From NCBI GenBank assembly GCA_003133485.1, contig PKXR01000219.1, positions 1,106 through 8,797 on the forward strand: a DNA stretch of 7,692 nt. Direction: 5' to 3'. Position numbers and translations under genes: made by a program. Under the pieces are notes generated by a model. The model was not told where the DNA came from and did no database searches. It saw only the letters and a list, made by a program, of their open reading frames with translations. Source of the stretch: Candidatus Dormiibacterota bacterium (lineage in GTDB: Bacteria > Chloroflexota > Dormibacteria > UBA8260 > Bog-877). Every line of letters begins with the position of its first letter. The first letter of the stretch is position 1. Below, piece after piece: positions 1 through 5,809 of this stretch.

Positions 1-84
1 GCAATCAACCCCATGATCAAGGTGGTCAACATCATCGCCATCCTGATCGCCCCCATGATCGCCACCCACTTCCTCATTCATTGA
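1..84 (+). CDS. hppA: Membrane-bound H+-translocating pyrophosphatase, C-terminal end (5' truncated)
   Basis: Only the last 27 codons and the TGA stop are present, read in frame from base 1. They begin AINPMIKVVN and continue as a hydrophobic helix (IIAILIAPMIATHF) ending in His. The AINPMIKVxN segment followed by a final membrane helix is the characteristic C-terminus of membrane-integral pyrophosphatases, which hydrolyse cytoplasmic pyrophosphate and pump H+ (or Na+) across the membrane. The residues that separate K+-dependent from K+-independent enzymes, and the catalytic loops, lie upstream of the window, so subtype and ion specificity cannot be read. The next open frame starts 9 bases after the stop on the same strand and may be co-transcribed. 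Identification rests on a short but distinctive tail. Confidence 0.85.
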   Translation, partial: AINPMIKVVNIIAILIAPMIATHFLIH

Positions 85-93
85 GATGAAGAA

Positions 94-483
94 GTGCCGC
101 TGCGAGCCGTCGCAACGGTGAGTGTTAGTTCCGGCAGCTCAAAGCAAGACGCCCAGCAAGCGGAGTACCAGTTGGAGATCGCCGAACTCCAGCGCAAATT
201 GGTCGAACTCCAGGAGAACGAGGCCGCCCCTTCCCTAATCGAGGAGTACTCGGCCGAGGTGCGCGTTCTGTCGGCTTTGCTGGGGGCAGCCCTTGTGCTA
301 AGTGAAGAGCTTCAGCAGGACCCCGAGCTCAGCTCCCAGTTGGCCATGCGGGGATTCCAGCCCACCCAATTCCGTGAGATCTACGCCTTCGTATACGAAT
401 CGGCTCTGGAGATCGAGCGGGCGGGAACGGAGTTCGCCCGCGAGGTGGAGCGAACTGACTTCAGCCAGCTGCTGAGGGACTAA
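94..483 (+). CDS. Hypothetical small helical protein with coiled coil
   Basis: I do not recognise this 129-residue protein. Residues 1-20 are Ser/Ala/Val-rich and probably disordered. Residues 21-45 (AEYQLEIAELQRKLVELQE) have heptad-like Leu/Ile spacing and strong charge, as in a coiled coil. Residues 52-76 form a more hydrophobic amphipathic helix (VRVLSALLGAALVLSEEL), too charged at its ends for a confident membrane span. The remainder is acidic and helical. No signal peptide, Cys pair or catalytic motif is visible. The start is uncertain: GTG at 94 has only a purine-rich GATGAAGAA stretch immediately before it, and in-frame GTG codons at 118 and 124 are alternatives. It follows hppA by 9 bases and could share its transcript. 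Codon use resembles the neighbours, so it is likely a real gene. Confidence 0.6.
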   Translation: MPLRAVATVSVSSGSSKQDAQQAEYQLEIAELQRKLVELQENEAAPSLIEEYSAEVRVLSALLGAALVLSEELQQDPELSSQLAMRGFQPTQFREIYAFVYESALEIERAGTEFAREVERTDFSQLLRD

Positions 484-534
484 ACCCGACGGGTTCCGGA
501 CGGGACAGAAGCGACGAGACCGCGGCGCTCGGTC
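483..534. terminator. Possible weak bidirectional terminator between convergent genes
   Basis: The 67-bp gap between the plus-strand hypothetical gene and the end of the minus-strand fur gene holds two short inverted repeats. AACCC-GAC-GGGTT lies at 483-495 and GACCG-N7-CGGTC at 518-534. Neither is followed by a T-run on either strand, so they do not make a textbook intrinsic terminator. The convergent setting is the main argument. Confidence 0.25.
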
Positions 535-550
535 CCAGTCGCACCAGCAG

Positions 551-970
551 TCAGTTGCGGCTGGCGCAGACCTGGCAGATGCCGTGGCCTAGGAGCTCGA
601 CCCGCTCCAGCTCGAAACCAAGCGGTCTCGCCGCGCTGTCCACCCACTGGGGTACCTCTGGGCAGCTGACGTCGAAGGTGCCGCCGCAGCGATCGCAGAC
701 CAAGTGCTGGTGCGACTCGCTGCCGGCCATCACCGCTTCGTAGGTGTTGGCATGGCCAAGTTGGATCTTGCGGGCCAGCCCCAGCTCCACCAGAAGATCC
801 AGGGTGCGGTAGACCGTGGTGCGCTGGAACCCGGGGAGCTTGCGGCCAATGCTGTTGCAGAGCTCATCCGCGGTGGCATGCCCGGGGTGCTCCAGCAGCG
901 CCGAGTACACCAGCCGACGCTGGGGGGTTAGCCTCCTGCCCTGCTGTCTCAGGGTTTCAAGACCATTCAC
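551..970 (-). CDS. Fur-family metal-dependent transcriptional regulator (Fur/PerR/Zur type)
   Basis: A 139-residue protein with the family's usual length. The N-terminal winged helix spans about residues 10-80, with LTPQRRLVYSALLE and the recognition region GFQRTTVYRTLDLLVELGL. The C-terminal dimerisation domain carries two CxxC pairs, C92/C95 and C132/C135, the structural Zn site. Likely regulatory metal ligands are H31 (in HATADEL), E78, H87, H89 and D100. By position against Bacillus PerR, H31, H87, H89 and D100 match H37, H91, H93 and D104. E78 sits where Fur has Glu and PerR has Asp, so the sensed signal (iron, peroxide, zinc) is unresolved. I chose GTG at 970 because it begins just before the first conserved residues and lies 9 nt after a -10-like TATATT. 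The open frame continues upstream to 1171, but that stretch overlaps mrp and is not family-like. Divergent from mrp. Confidence 0.93.
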   Translation of the reverse strand: MNGLETLRQQGRRLTPQRRLVYSALLEHPGHATADELCNSIGRKLPGFQRTTVYRTLDLLVELGLARKIQLGHANTYEAVMAGSESHQHLVCDRCGGTFDVSCPEVPQWVDSAARPLGFELERVELLGHGICQVCASRN

Positions 971-979
971 GATGTGCTC

Positions 980-985
980 AATATA
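980..985 (-). promoter_or_regulatory. Putative -10 element of fur (leaderless transcript)
   Basis: Read on the minus strand this is TATATT, a good TANNNT hexamer. It ends 9 nt before the fur GTG, so transcription would begin at or within a few bases of the start codon. A leaderless mRNA fits the lack of a good ribosome binding site. The -35 is poorly defined; GTGTTG is 17 nt upstream. Confidence 0.5.
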
Positions 986-987
986 AC

Positions 988-1007
988 TGTTGCGTGCTAT
1001 TGCAACA
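988..1007. promoter_or_regulatory. Inverted-repeat operator, probable Fur-family binding site
   Basis: A perfect dyad TGTTGC-N8-GCAACA sits in the fur/mrp intergenic region, 18 bp upstream of the fur start. It covers the interval between the expected -35 and the -10 hexamer of the fur promoter, the usual place for an autorepressor. It differs from the AT-rich 19-bp Fur box of enteric bacteria and Bacillus. Assignment to this regulator is inferred from position and symmetry. It lies about 56 bp from the mrp -10, so control of mrp is possible but less direct. Confidence 0.55.
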
Positions 1008-1063
1008 CTTGGCGACCCGCCGACCGTCTCGAGGGCGCAAAGGGCGTCTCCGACCCTCCCAGC

Positions 1064-1069
1064 TATGAT
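1064..1069 (+). promoter_or_regulatory. Putative -10 element of mrp (leaderless transcript)
   Basis: TATGAT is close to the TATAAT consensus and ends 9 nt before the GTG at 1079, the same spacing seen for the divergent fur gene. No convincing -35 hexamer is found 16-18 nt upstream. A GAGG at 1071-1074 could also act as a weak, close ribosome binding site if transcription starts further upstream. Confidence 0.45.
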
Positions 1070-1078
1070 CGAGGTCAC

Positions 1079-2191
1079 GTGTCCGCCAACCCTGCGCCGA
1101 ACATCCTGGCCGCGCTGGAGGATGCCCTGGCCACGGTCGAGGATCCGGAGCTGCATCGGCCCCTGATGCATCTCGGAATGTTGAAGAACCTGCGGGTCGA
1201 CGGCTCGACCGTCAAGCTACGGGTGATCCTCACCACCCCCGCCTGTCCCCTCAAGGACCGGATCCAGTCCGAGATCGAAGCCGCCGTGATCGGCCCGGTG
1301 GCCGGGATCGAGAAGGTGGAACTGGAGTGGGACGCCGACGTGAGCCGGACGCGGGGGGTAAGCGGCCGCCAGGAGATCCCCGGGGTCCGCAACACCATCG
1401 CGGTCAGCGCCAGCAAAGGGGGAGTGGGCAAGACCACCGTCGCGGTAAACCTGGCTTTTGCGCTCCTGCGGACCGGAGCGCGGGTAGGGCTCCTCGACGC
1501 CGACATCTACGGACCCAACGTACCCATCATGCTGGGCCTGACCGAGCGCCACTCGCAGCTCGACGGCCGGATCGTGCCCCTTGCAAAGGGGGAGCTCAAG
1601 GTGGTCTCGATCGGCACCATCATCGATCCCGACCGTCCGGTGGTTTGGCGCGGGCCGATGTTGGCGGGGGCTCTCAAGCAGTTCTTGTTCGAGGTGAACT
1701 GGGGCGAGCTGGACTACCTGGTCTGCGACCTGCCACCCGGGACGGGCGACGTGCAGCTGACGCTGGCCCAGTCCATCCCCCTCACCGGGGCCGTGATCGT
1801 GACCACCCCCCAAGATGTCTCACTAGCGGATGTTGGCCGCGGGATTGCCATGTTCCAACAGCTGCGGGTGCCGATCCTGGGGATCATCGAGAACATGAGC
1901 GGGTTCGCCTGCCCTCACTGCGGCGAGGTCACCGACATCTTCAGCCGGGGCGGCGGTCGGGAACTGGCGCAGACTCGCGAGATCCCTTTCCTGGGCGAGA
2001 TCCCCCTCGATCCCCTGGTCCGCGTCGGGGGCGGGGACGGTCAGCCGCTGGTGATGGCCCAACCGGATTCCAAGCAGGCCCAGATCTTCGAGCATGTGGC
2101 CTCCTCCCTGGCCGGCCAGATCAGTCAGGTCAACTTTCAGTCGGCTGCCTCGCCCGAAATGCCGGCCGGCCCCCGGATCGCACGGGCCTGA
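1079..2191 (+). CDS. mrp: Mrp/ApbC/NBP35-family Fe-S cluster carrier ATPase
   Basis: This 370-residue cytoplasmic P-loop protein binds and transfers [4Fe-4S] clusters to target apoproteins. Residues 8-90 form the MIP18/DUF59-like domain, with the conserved LTTPACPL and its Cys57. The ATPase follows: deviant Walker A SKGGVGKTT at 112-120, DADIYGPNVP at 140-149, and Walker B-like DLPPGTGD at 217-224. The signature ENMSGFACPHC at 271-281 contains the C278-x-x-C281 pair that bridges a cluster between subunits. Domain order and length match full-length bacterial Mrp. I chose GTG at 1079 because it gives a normal N-terminus just before the DUF59 domain. A longer frame from GTG 974 would run through the fur promoter and operator. 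The divergent Fur-family gene suggests iron- or redox-responsive control. A small membrane-protein gene starts 13 nt after the stop. Confidence 0.95.
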   Translation: MSANPAPNILAALEDALATVEDPELHRPLMHLGMLKNLRVDGSTVKLRVILTTPACPLKDRIQSEIEAAVIGPVAGIEKVELEWDADVSRTRGVSGRQEIPGVRNTIAVSASKGGVGKTTVAVNLAFALLRTGARVGLLDADIYGPNVPIMLGLTERHSQLDGRIVPLAKGELKVVSIGTIIDPDRPVVWRGPMLAGALKQFLFEVNWGELDYLVCDLPPGTGDVQLTLAQSIPLTGAVIVTTPQDVSLADVGRGIAMFQQLRVPILGIIENMSGFACPHCGEVTDIFSRGGGRELAQTREIPFLGEIPLDPLVRVGGGDGQPLVMAQPDSKQAQIFEHVASSLAGQISQVNFQSAASPEMPAGPRIARA

Positions 2192-2193
2192 CC

Positions 2194-2198
2194 GGGAG
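2194..2198 (+). promoter_or_regulatory. Ribosome binding site of the small membrane protein
   Basis: GGGAG lies 6 nt upstream of the GTG at 2205 and just after the mrp stop. This is better than any site seen for mrp itself and supports the short gene as translated. Confidence 0.5.
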
Positions 2199-2204
2199 CG
2201 TCTC

Positions 2205-2303
2205 GTGCCAGTGATCGAATCGGTGGTCGTCCTCGTATTGGTTTTGGCATTGGGGGTGATCATGTTGCGCCGTTACCTCAGAGCCACACGGCGGCGGCGA
2301 TAG
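2205..2303 (+). CDS. Small single-span membrane protein, 32 residues
   Basis: A short gene with GTG start and TAG stop. After a six-residue N-terminus (MPVIES) comes one uninterrupted hydrophobic segment at residues 7-20 (VVVLVLVLALGVIM). A strongly basic tail follows with Arg-rich ends (LRRYLRATRRRR). By the positive-inside rule the C-terminus should face the cytoplasm. There is no Cys, His or catalytic motif. It starts 13 nt after the mrp stop with its own GGGAG, so it is probably read from the mrp transcript and may be translationally linked. I do not recognise the family. Its role could be a membrane anchor or a small regulatory subunit, but nothing in the sequence decides this. A longer frame starting at 2094 inside mrp is less likely. 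Confidence 0.5.
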   Translation: MPVIESVVVLVLVLALGVIMLRRYLRATRRRR

Positions 2304-2325
2304 CGATTCCAAAGCAGAGCTGGCC

Positions 2326-2349
2326 GGTCGTCTCGAATAGGGGCCGACC
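2326..2349. terminator. Weak inverted repeat between convergent genes
   Basis: GGTCG-N14-CGACC lies in the 81-bp gap between the plus-strand small gene and the 3' end of the minus-strand HD gene. The loop is long and there is no T-run, so terminator activity is only suggested by the convergent arrangement. Nothing else is recognisable in this gap. Confidence 0.2.
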
Positions 2350-2384
2350 ACCTGGCGACCTTCCGAATCAGTCAGGTCGAGCCG

Positions 2385-3785
2385 TCAGACGAGCACCCCG
2401 GGCACGGTCCGGACCGCTGCCTCTCGAATCGCCTCGCGGGCCTCGACACTGTCGCTGTAGACCCTGAGCCAGACCGTCCTCACCGGCAGCAGGCGGGCTA
2501 GAAGCTCGGGCGCCGCCTCCACCTCGACCCGGCCTGAGATGGGGTCGAAGAGCCTCAGCATCTGATCGTCGCTGGCAGGGTTTTCCGGCCGGGGGGCGGT
2601 GCTAGCTATGTCGACCTCTAGACCCACGGTCTGAAACTGGGCCGGCAGGGCGGATCGGATCAAATCCTCGATCTGATGCGAATCGTTGAGCCCCCCGGGC
2701 GACTGCGGTTGGCTGAGCTCTCGGTAGGCCTCAAAGGCCAACCGCCAGGGCAGCCGCCTGGTGGTGACCGCCTCCCAGTGACGGCCCAACTCGCGCTCCA
2801 CCTCGTTGCGCGGTTCGCGCTGCAGGCGCTCCACCTCGGTCATGAGGGACCAGTCGGTGAGTAGGAGGTACTGGTCGAGATGGTCCAGAGGATTGCCCGG
2901 CGGCAAAAGTCCCTCACAGGTCTTGGCAAATACCGGACGCAGATGAAGGTCGATCCGCCGGACGGTCCGGTGGAAGTAGACATGGTTGTACATGTAGAGC
3001 CGCGCGGAGAGGAACATCTCCAGGGCGGGGGCACCGTGCTGATGCAGGACCAGGTTGCCGTCTTTGATGAACATGTAGTGACGCAGGCGGGCCAGGTCAA
3101 CCGGTCCCACCGCGACCCCACACATGTAGGCATCCCGCGGCACGTAGTCCATGTTGTCAGTGCTGGCGGGTCCACAGAGTACGGGCTTGAGGGCCCGCAG
3201 CCAGGGTGGGGGCTCGAAGCCCTCCAGCTCCCGAGGGGCCATCACCCAGGCGACCCACTCGGGCAGGATCGCCTCTCCCCGCTCGAAGTCGCCATCCGGG
3301 CTGCGGCGAATGGCCGCGATCAGCTCGGCCAGTGGTCCCAGCACCAGCCGGCGGCCGATGTCCTCGTGGTCGATGCCGTACTTGGCGAGGACTTCGACAT
3401 CAAAAAAGTGGCCGAAGGGTCCGTGACCGACGTCGTGGAGGAGCCCGGCGATCCTCATCGTCTCGACCACCAGCTGCCGTGAGGGCGCTGCCGGACAGCT
3501 CTGGACCAGGCTCGAGTAGAGGTGTTCGGTGAATGTACCGGTGAGATGCATCGCCCCCACCGCGTGCTGGAAGCGGGAGTGCTCGGCGGTGTGGAAGACC
3601 CACCAGGCGGATTGGAGTTGGTGAATGCGCCGCTGGCGCTGCAGCCAGGGATGGTCCAGCAGCGCCTCCTCCGACCCGGCCCCGTCTCCCCGCTGCTTGG
3701 TGATGCTGCAGTACTCATAGAGCGGATCGGACAGGAGGTTGACCGCCTCGAACCGGCTCTCGGGCCCCTTCACCTTGCCCGCCAT
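2385..3785 (-). CDS. HD-superfamily (deoxy)nucleoside triphosphohydrolase-like protein
   Basis: A 466-residue cytoplasmic protein of the COG1078/SAMHD1-like branch of HD hydrolases, whose characterised members cleave dNTPs to deoxynucleosides and triphosphate. The family opening DPLYEY is at residues 20-25, and LQRQRRIHQLQ with AEHSRFQHAVGAMH at 48-80. The HD signature LLHDVGHGPFGH is at 115-126 and TDNMDYVPRD at 209-218. The four metal ligands by position are H74, H117, D118 and D210. D210 aligns with SAMHD1 D311 in DKWDYFARD. SARLYMYNHVYFHRTV at 260-275 is another conserved block. The C-terminal 120 residues are variable. I chose ATG at 3785 because it gives a normal N-terminus shortly before DPLYEY; the frame extends to a GTG at 3860 with unconvincing sequence. 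The start has no good ribosome binding site and lies in a perfect hairpin. Substrate is inferred from family only. Confidence 0.85.
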   Translation of the reverse strand: MAGKVKGPESRFEAVNLLSDPLYEYCSITKQRGDGAGSEEALLDHPWLQRQRRIHQLQSAWWVFHTAEHSRFQHAVGAMHLTGTFTEHLYSSLVQSCPAAPSRQLVVETMRIAGLLHDVGHGPFGHFFDVEVLAKYGIDHEDIGRRLVLGPLAELIAAIRRSPDGDFERGEAILPEWVAWVMAPRELEGFEPPPWLRALKPVLCGPASTDNMDYVPRDAYMCGVAVGPVDLARLRHYMFIKDGNLVLHQHGAPALEMFLSARLYMYNHVYFHRTVRRIDLHLRPVFAKTCEGLLPPGNPLDHLDQYLLLTDWSLMTEVERLQREPRNEVERELGRHWEAVTTRRLPWRLAFEAYRELSQPQSPGGLNDSHQIEDLIRSALPAQFQTVGLEVDIASTAPRPENPASDDQMLRLFDPISGRVEVEAAPELLARLLPVRTVWLRVYSDSVEAREAIREAAVRTVPGVLV

Positions 3786-3796
3786 GTTAGGCGGGC
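3777..3796 (-). promoter_or_regulatory. Perfect hairpin over the HD-gene start codon
   Basis: The transcript can form GCCCGCC-N6-GGCGGGC, a 7-bp all-GC stem with a six-base loop. The AUG sits at the loop/3'-stem border, so the start codon would be partly sequestered. This could limit translation or point to a different start. The repeat is seen directly; the function is inference. Confidence 0.4.
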
Positions 3797-3866
3797 ACCG
3801 GAGCCGAGTGGGTTCCCGGCAGCTGGTCGGGTTCGGGCAATCACTGGCGGGTGATCCCACCCAGCA

Positions 3867-3898
3867 AAGTATTTGGTAAGCTCAAACCAAGTATTCGG
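3867..3898. promoter_or_regulatory. Candidate operator/promoter region between the HD and MFS genes
   Basis: AAGTATTTGG at 3867-3876 and AAGTATTCGG at 3889-3898 form a direct repeat with a 22-bp period (two helical turns), 9 of 10 bases identical. Nested between them is a dyad, TTGGT-N8-ACCAA, at 3873-3890. The stretch is markedly AT-richer than its surroundings and lies just before the MFS ribosome binding site. A self-regulating MarR protein encoded in the same operon is the natural candidate binder, but this is not shown. On the minus strand TACTTT (3871-3866) could be a -10 for the HD gene. Confidence 0.4.
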
Positions 3899-3907
3899 AG
3901 AGATGGC

Positions 3908-3913
3908 AGGAGG
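3908..3913 (+). promoter_or_regulatory. Strong ribosome binding site deciding a TTG start
   Basis: AGGAGG, a perfect Shine-Dalgarno core, lies 6 nt before the TTG at 3920. This is the best such site on the plus strand of the window and places the MFS start there rather than at the GTG codons at 3851 or 3974. Confidence 0.7.
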
Positions 3914-3919
3914 CGGCGC

Positions 3920-5809
3920 TTGGGTATCAGAACCGGATTGGCGGCCGCCCGGCGTTCCCCGTCCCCCCGCGCAGTGGGACCCCACTACAAGTGGATCGCC
4001 CTCTCCAACACCACCCTCGGCATCCTGATGGCGACGATCAACGCCTCGATCGTGCTGATTGCTTTGCCGGACATCTTCCGGGGCATTCACCTCAATCCGC
4101 TGGCTCCGGGGAACACCCCGTACTTCCTCTGGCTCTTGATGGGCTACATGGTGGTGACCGCGGTACTGGTGGTCACCCTGGGCCGCATTGGCGACATGTA
4201 CGGCCGGGTGCGCATGTACAACCTAGGTTTCCTAGTCTTCACCGTCTTCTCGATCCTGCTGTCACTGACCTGGATGAGCGGCTCCGGCGCCGCTCTCTAC
4301 CTCATCGTGATGAGGGTGCTCCAGGGAGTCGGGGGAGCCATGCTGTGGGCCAACTCCAGCGCCATTCTCACCGACGCCTTCCCCACCAATCAGAGGGGCA
4401 TGGCCCTCGGCACCAACATGGTGGCGGCGATCGCCGGCTCGTTCATCGGCTTGGTCCTGGGCGGGGTCCTCGGACCGATCGCCTGGCAGCTGGTCTTCCT
4501 GGTCTCGGTCCCGGTCGGACTCTTCGGGACCATCTGGGCCTATCTGATGTTGCGGGACACTGGGGTCCGCCAGCCGGCCCGGATTGACTGGTGGGGCAAC
4601 CTCTTCTTCGCGGTGGGTTTGGTGGCGCTGCTGGTGGGCATCACCTACGGCATCCTCCCCTACGGCCACTCGAGCATGGGCTGGGGCAACCCGACCGTAC
4701 TGACGGAGATGTTCGGGGGGGTCGCCTGTCTCGCTTTCTTCACCTTCTTGGAGACCCGGGTCAAGGAGCCGATGTTCCACATCCAGCTCTTCCGCATCCG
4801 AGCCTTTGCCGCTGGCAATGTAGCCGCCCTGCTGGGGGCCCTGGCCCGAGGCGGCCTGATGTTCATCCTCATCATTTGGCTGCAGGGGATCTGGCTGCCC
4901 CAGCACGGCTACAGCTTTGCCAAGACCCCGCTCTGGGCGGGCATCTACATGCTGCCCTTGACGGCGGGTTTCCTCGTCGCCGGTCCGATCGCAGGCATCC
5001 TCTCCGACCGCTACGGGTCGCGGATTTTCGCGACCATTGGGATTTCCGTGTCGGCCCTGATCTTCGCCGTCTTTCAGCTGCTGCCGGCCGACTTCAACTA
5101 CATCTGGTTTGCCGTCCTGCTGGCTCTCTACGGACTCTCCAGCGGTCTCTTCGCCTCGCCCAACCAGGCGGGGATCATGAACAGCCTCCCCGCCAACCAG
5201 CGCGGCGCAGGGGCGGGAATGTCGGCGACCTTCCAGAACTCCGCGCAGGTACTTTCGATCGGGATCTTCTTCACCCTGATCATCCTGGGACTCTCAGCCA
5301 GCCTACCCACCACCCTGTATCACGGACTGGTCACCCAGGGAGTCCCGGCCGCCACCGCGACCAGGATCTCTCACCTGCCAGCGGTCGGTAGCCTCTTTGC
5401 CTCCTTCCTCGGTTTCAATCCGATCGGCTCCCTGCTGGGACCGGTCCTGCACCAGCTGAGCCCCGCTCACCAGGCCTATCTGACCGGACGGGCCTTCTTC
5501 CCCCACCTTATCTCCGGGCCCTTCCTGAAGGGCTTGCATGCGGCGTTCGACTTCGCCTTCGCCGCCTGCGCGCTGGGGGCGGTCGCTAGTTGGCTGCGGG
5601 GCGGCAAGTACATCCATCAGGAGATTGCTCCTAGTCCGGTCCTGGCCTTCAACTCGCCACCGTCGGCGCCCGCGGAGTTGGAACCGGACCCAGAACTCTC
5701 GCCATCGGGGGCGTCGAACTCTGAGCAACCTGCCGAGTCCGGAGGGCGCTCCCTCCAGCCGGCCCGGTCCGCCGATGGGGATCGGTCGGGCGAAGGTTCG
5801 GCACCGTGA
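3920..5809 (+). CDS. MFS drug/proton antiporter, DHA2 (14-TM, EmrB/QacA-like) family
   Basis: A 629-residue inner-membrane exporter that should use the proton gradient to expel small molecules; the substrate cannot be read from sequence. TM1 is about residues 24-47, with LMATINASIVLIALPDI typical of DHA2 antiporters. Motif A, GRIGDMYGR, is at 88-96. The motif-C region of TM5 (GSFIGLVLGGVLGP) is about 173-186, followed by WQLVFLVSVPVGL. A second motif-A-like GILSDRYGSR is at 359-368. The segment VPAATATRISHLPAVGSLFASFLGFNPI before the last helix recurs in actinobacterial members. After the last helix a tail of about 67 residues (from 563) is rich in Pro, Ser and Glu and probably disordered. 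TTG 3920 is chosen from the AGGAGG before it. The stop overlaps the marR start (GTGA), indicating coupling. Confidence 0.92.
   Translation: MGIRTGLAAARRSPSPRAVGPHYKWIALSNTTLGILMATINASIVLIALPDIFRGIHLNPLAPGNTPYFLWLLMGYMVVTAVLVVTLGRIGDMYGRVRMYNLGFLVFTVFSILLSLTWMSGSGAALYLIVMRVLQGVGGAMLWANSSAILTDAFPTNQRGMALGTNMVAAIAGSFIGLVLGGVLGPIAWQLVFLVSVPVGLFGTIWAYLMLRDTGVRQPARIDWWGNLFFAVGLVALLVGITYGILPYGHSSMGWGNPTVLTEMFGGVACLAFFTFLETRVKEPMFHIQLFRIRAFAAGNVAALLGALARGGLMFILIIWLQGIWLPQHGYSFAKTPLWAGIYMLPLTAGFLVAGPIAGILSDRYGSRIFATIGISVSALIFAVFQLLPADFNYIWFAVLLALYGLSSGLFASPNQAGIMNSLPANQRGAGAGMSATFQNSAQVLSIGIFFTLIILGLSASLPTTLYHGLVTQGVPAATATRISHLPAVGSLFASFLGFNPIGSLLGPVLHQLSPAHQAYLTGRAFFPHLISGPFLKGLHAAFDFAFAACALGAVASWLRGGKYIHQEIAPSPVLAFNSPPSAPAELEPDPELSPSGASNSEQPAESGGRSLQPARSADGDRSGEGSAP

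Noticed and set aside
86..121. ATG at 86 just after the hppA stop as a gene start
   Set aside because: It reads only 11 codons before a stop and is out of frame with the coiled-coil protein.
974..1078. Upstream extension of mrp to GTG 974
   Set aside because: It would run through the inverted repeat and the fur promoter, and it adds 35 residues unlike Mrp. GTG 1079 lies right before the DUF59 domain.
971..1171. N-terminal extension of the Fur protein to a start at 1171
   Set aside because: The extra 67 residues overlap the mrp coding region and the whole intergenic control region, and they have no resemblance to Fur N-termini. GTG at 970 gives normal length.
1217..1813. Long open frames antisense to or out of frame with mrp
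   Set aside because: They are low-complexity translations typical of GC-rich shadow frames, with no domain, no ribosome binding site and a complete Mrp protein on the other reading.
2880..3482. 200-residue plus-strand frame opposite the HD gene
   Set aside because: The opposite strand encodes intact, motif-bearing HD hydrolase. The plus-strand product shows no recognisable motif.
3849..3862. Small inverted repeat GGGTG-N4-CACCC near the MFS upstream region
   Set aside because: A 5-bp GC-rich repeat is expected by chance in DNA of this composition, and it has no clear position relative to a promoter or terminator.
4262..4906. 214-residue minus-strand frame opposite the MFS gene
   Set aside because: A Gln/Asp/Gly/His-rich composition with no hydrophobic core fits a shadow of transmembrane codons, not a real protein.
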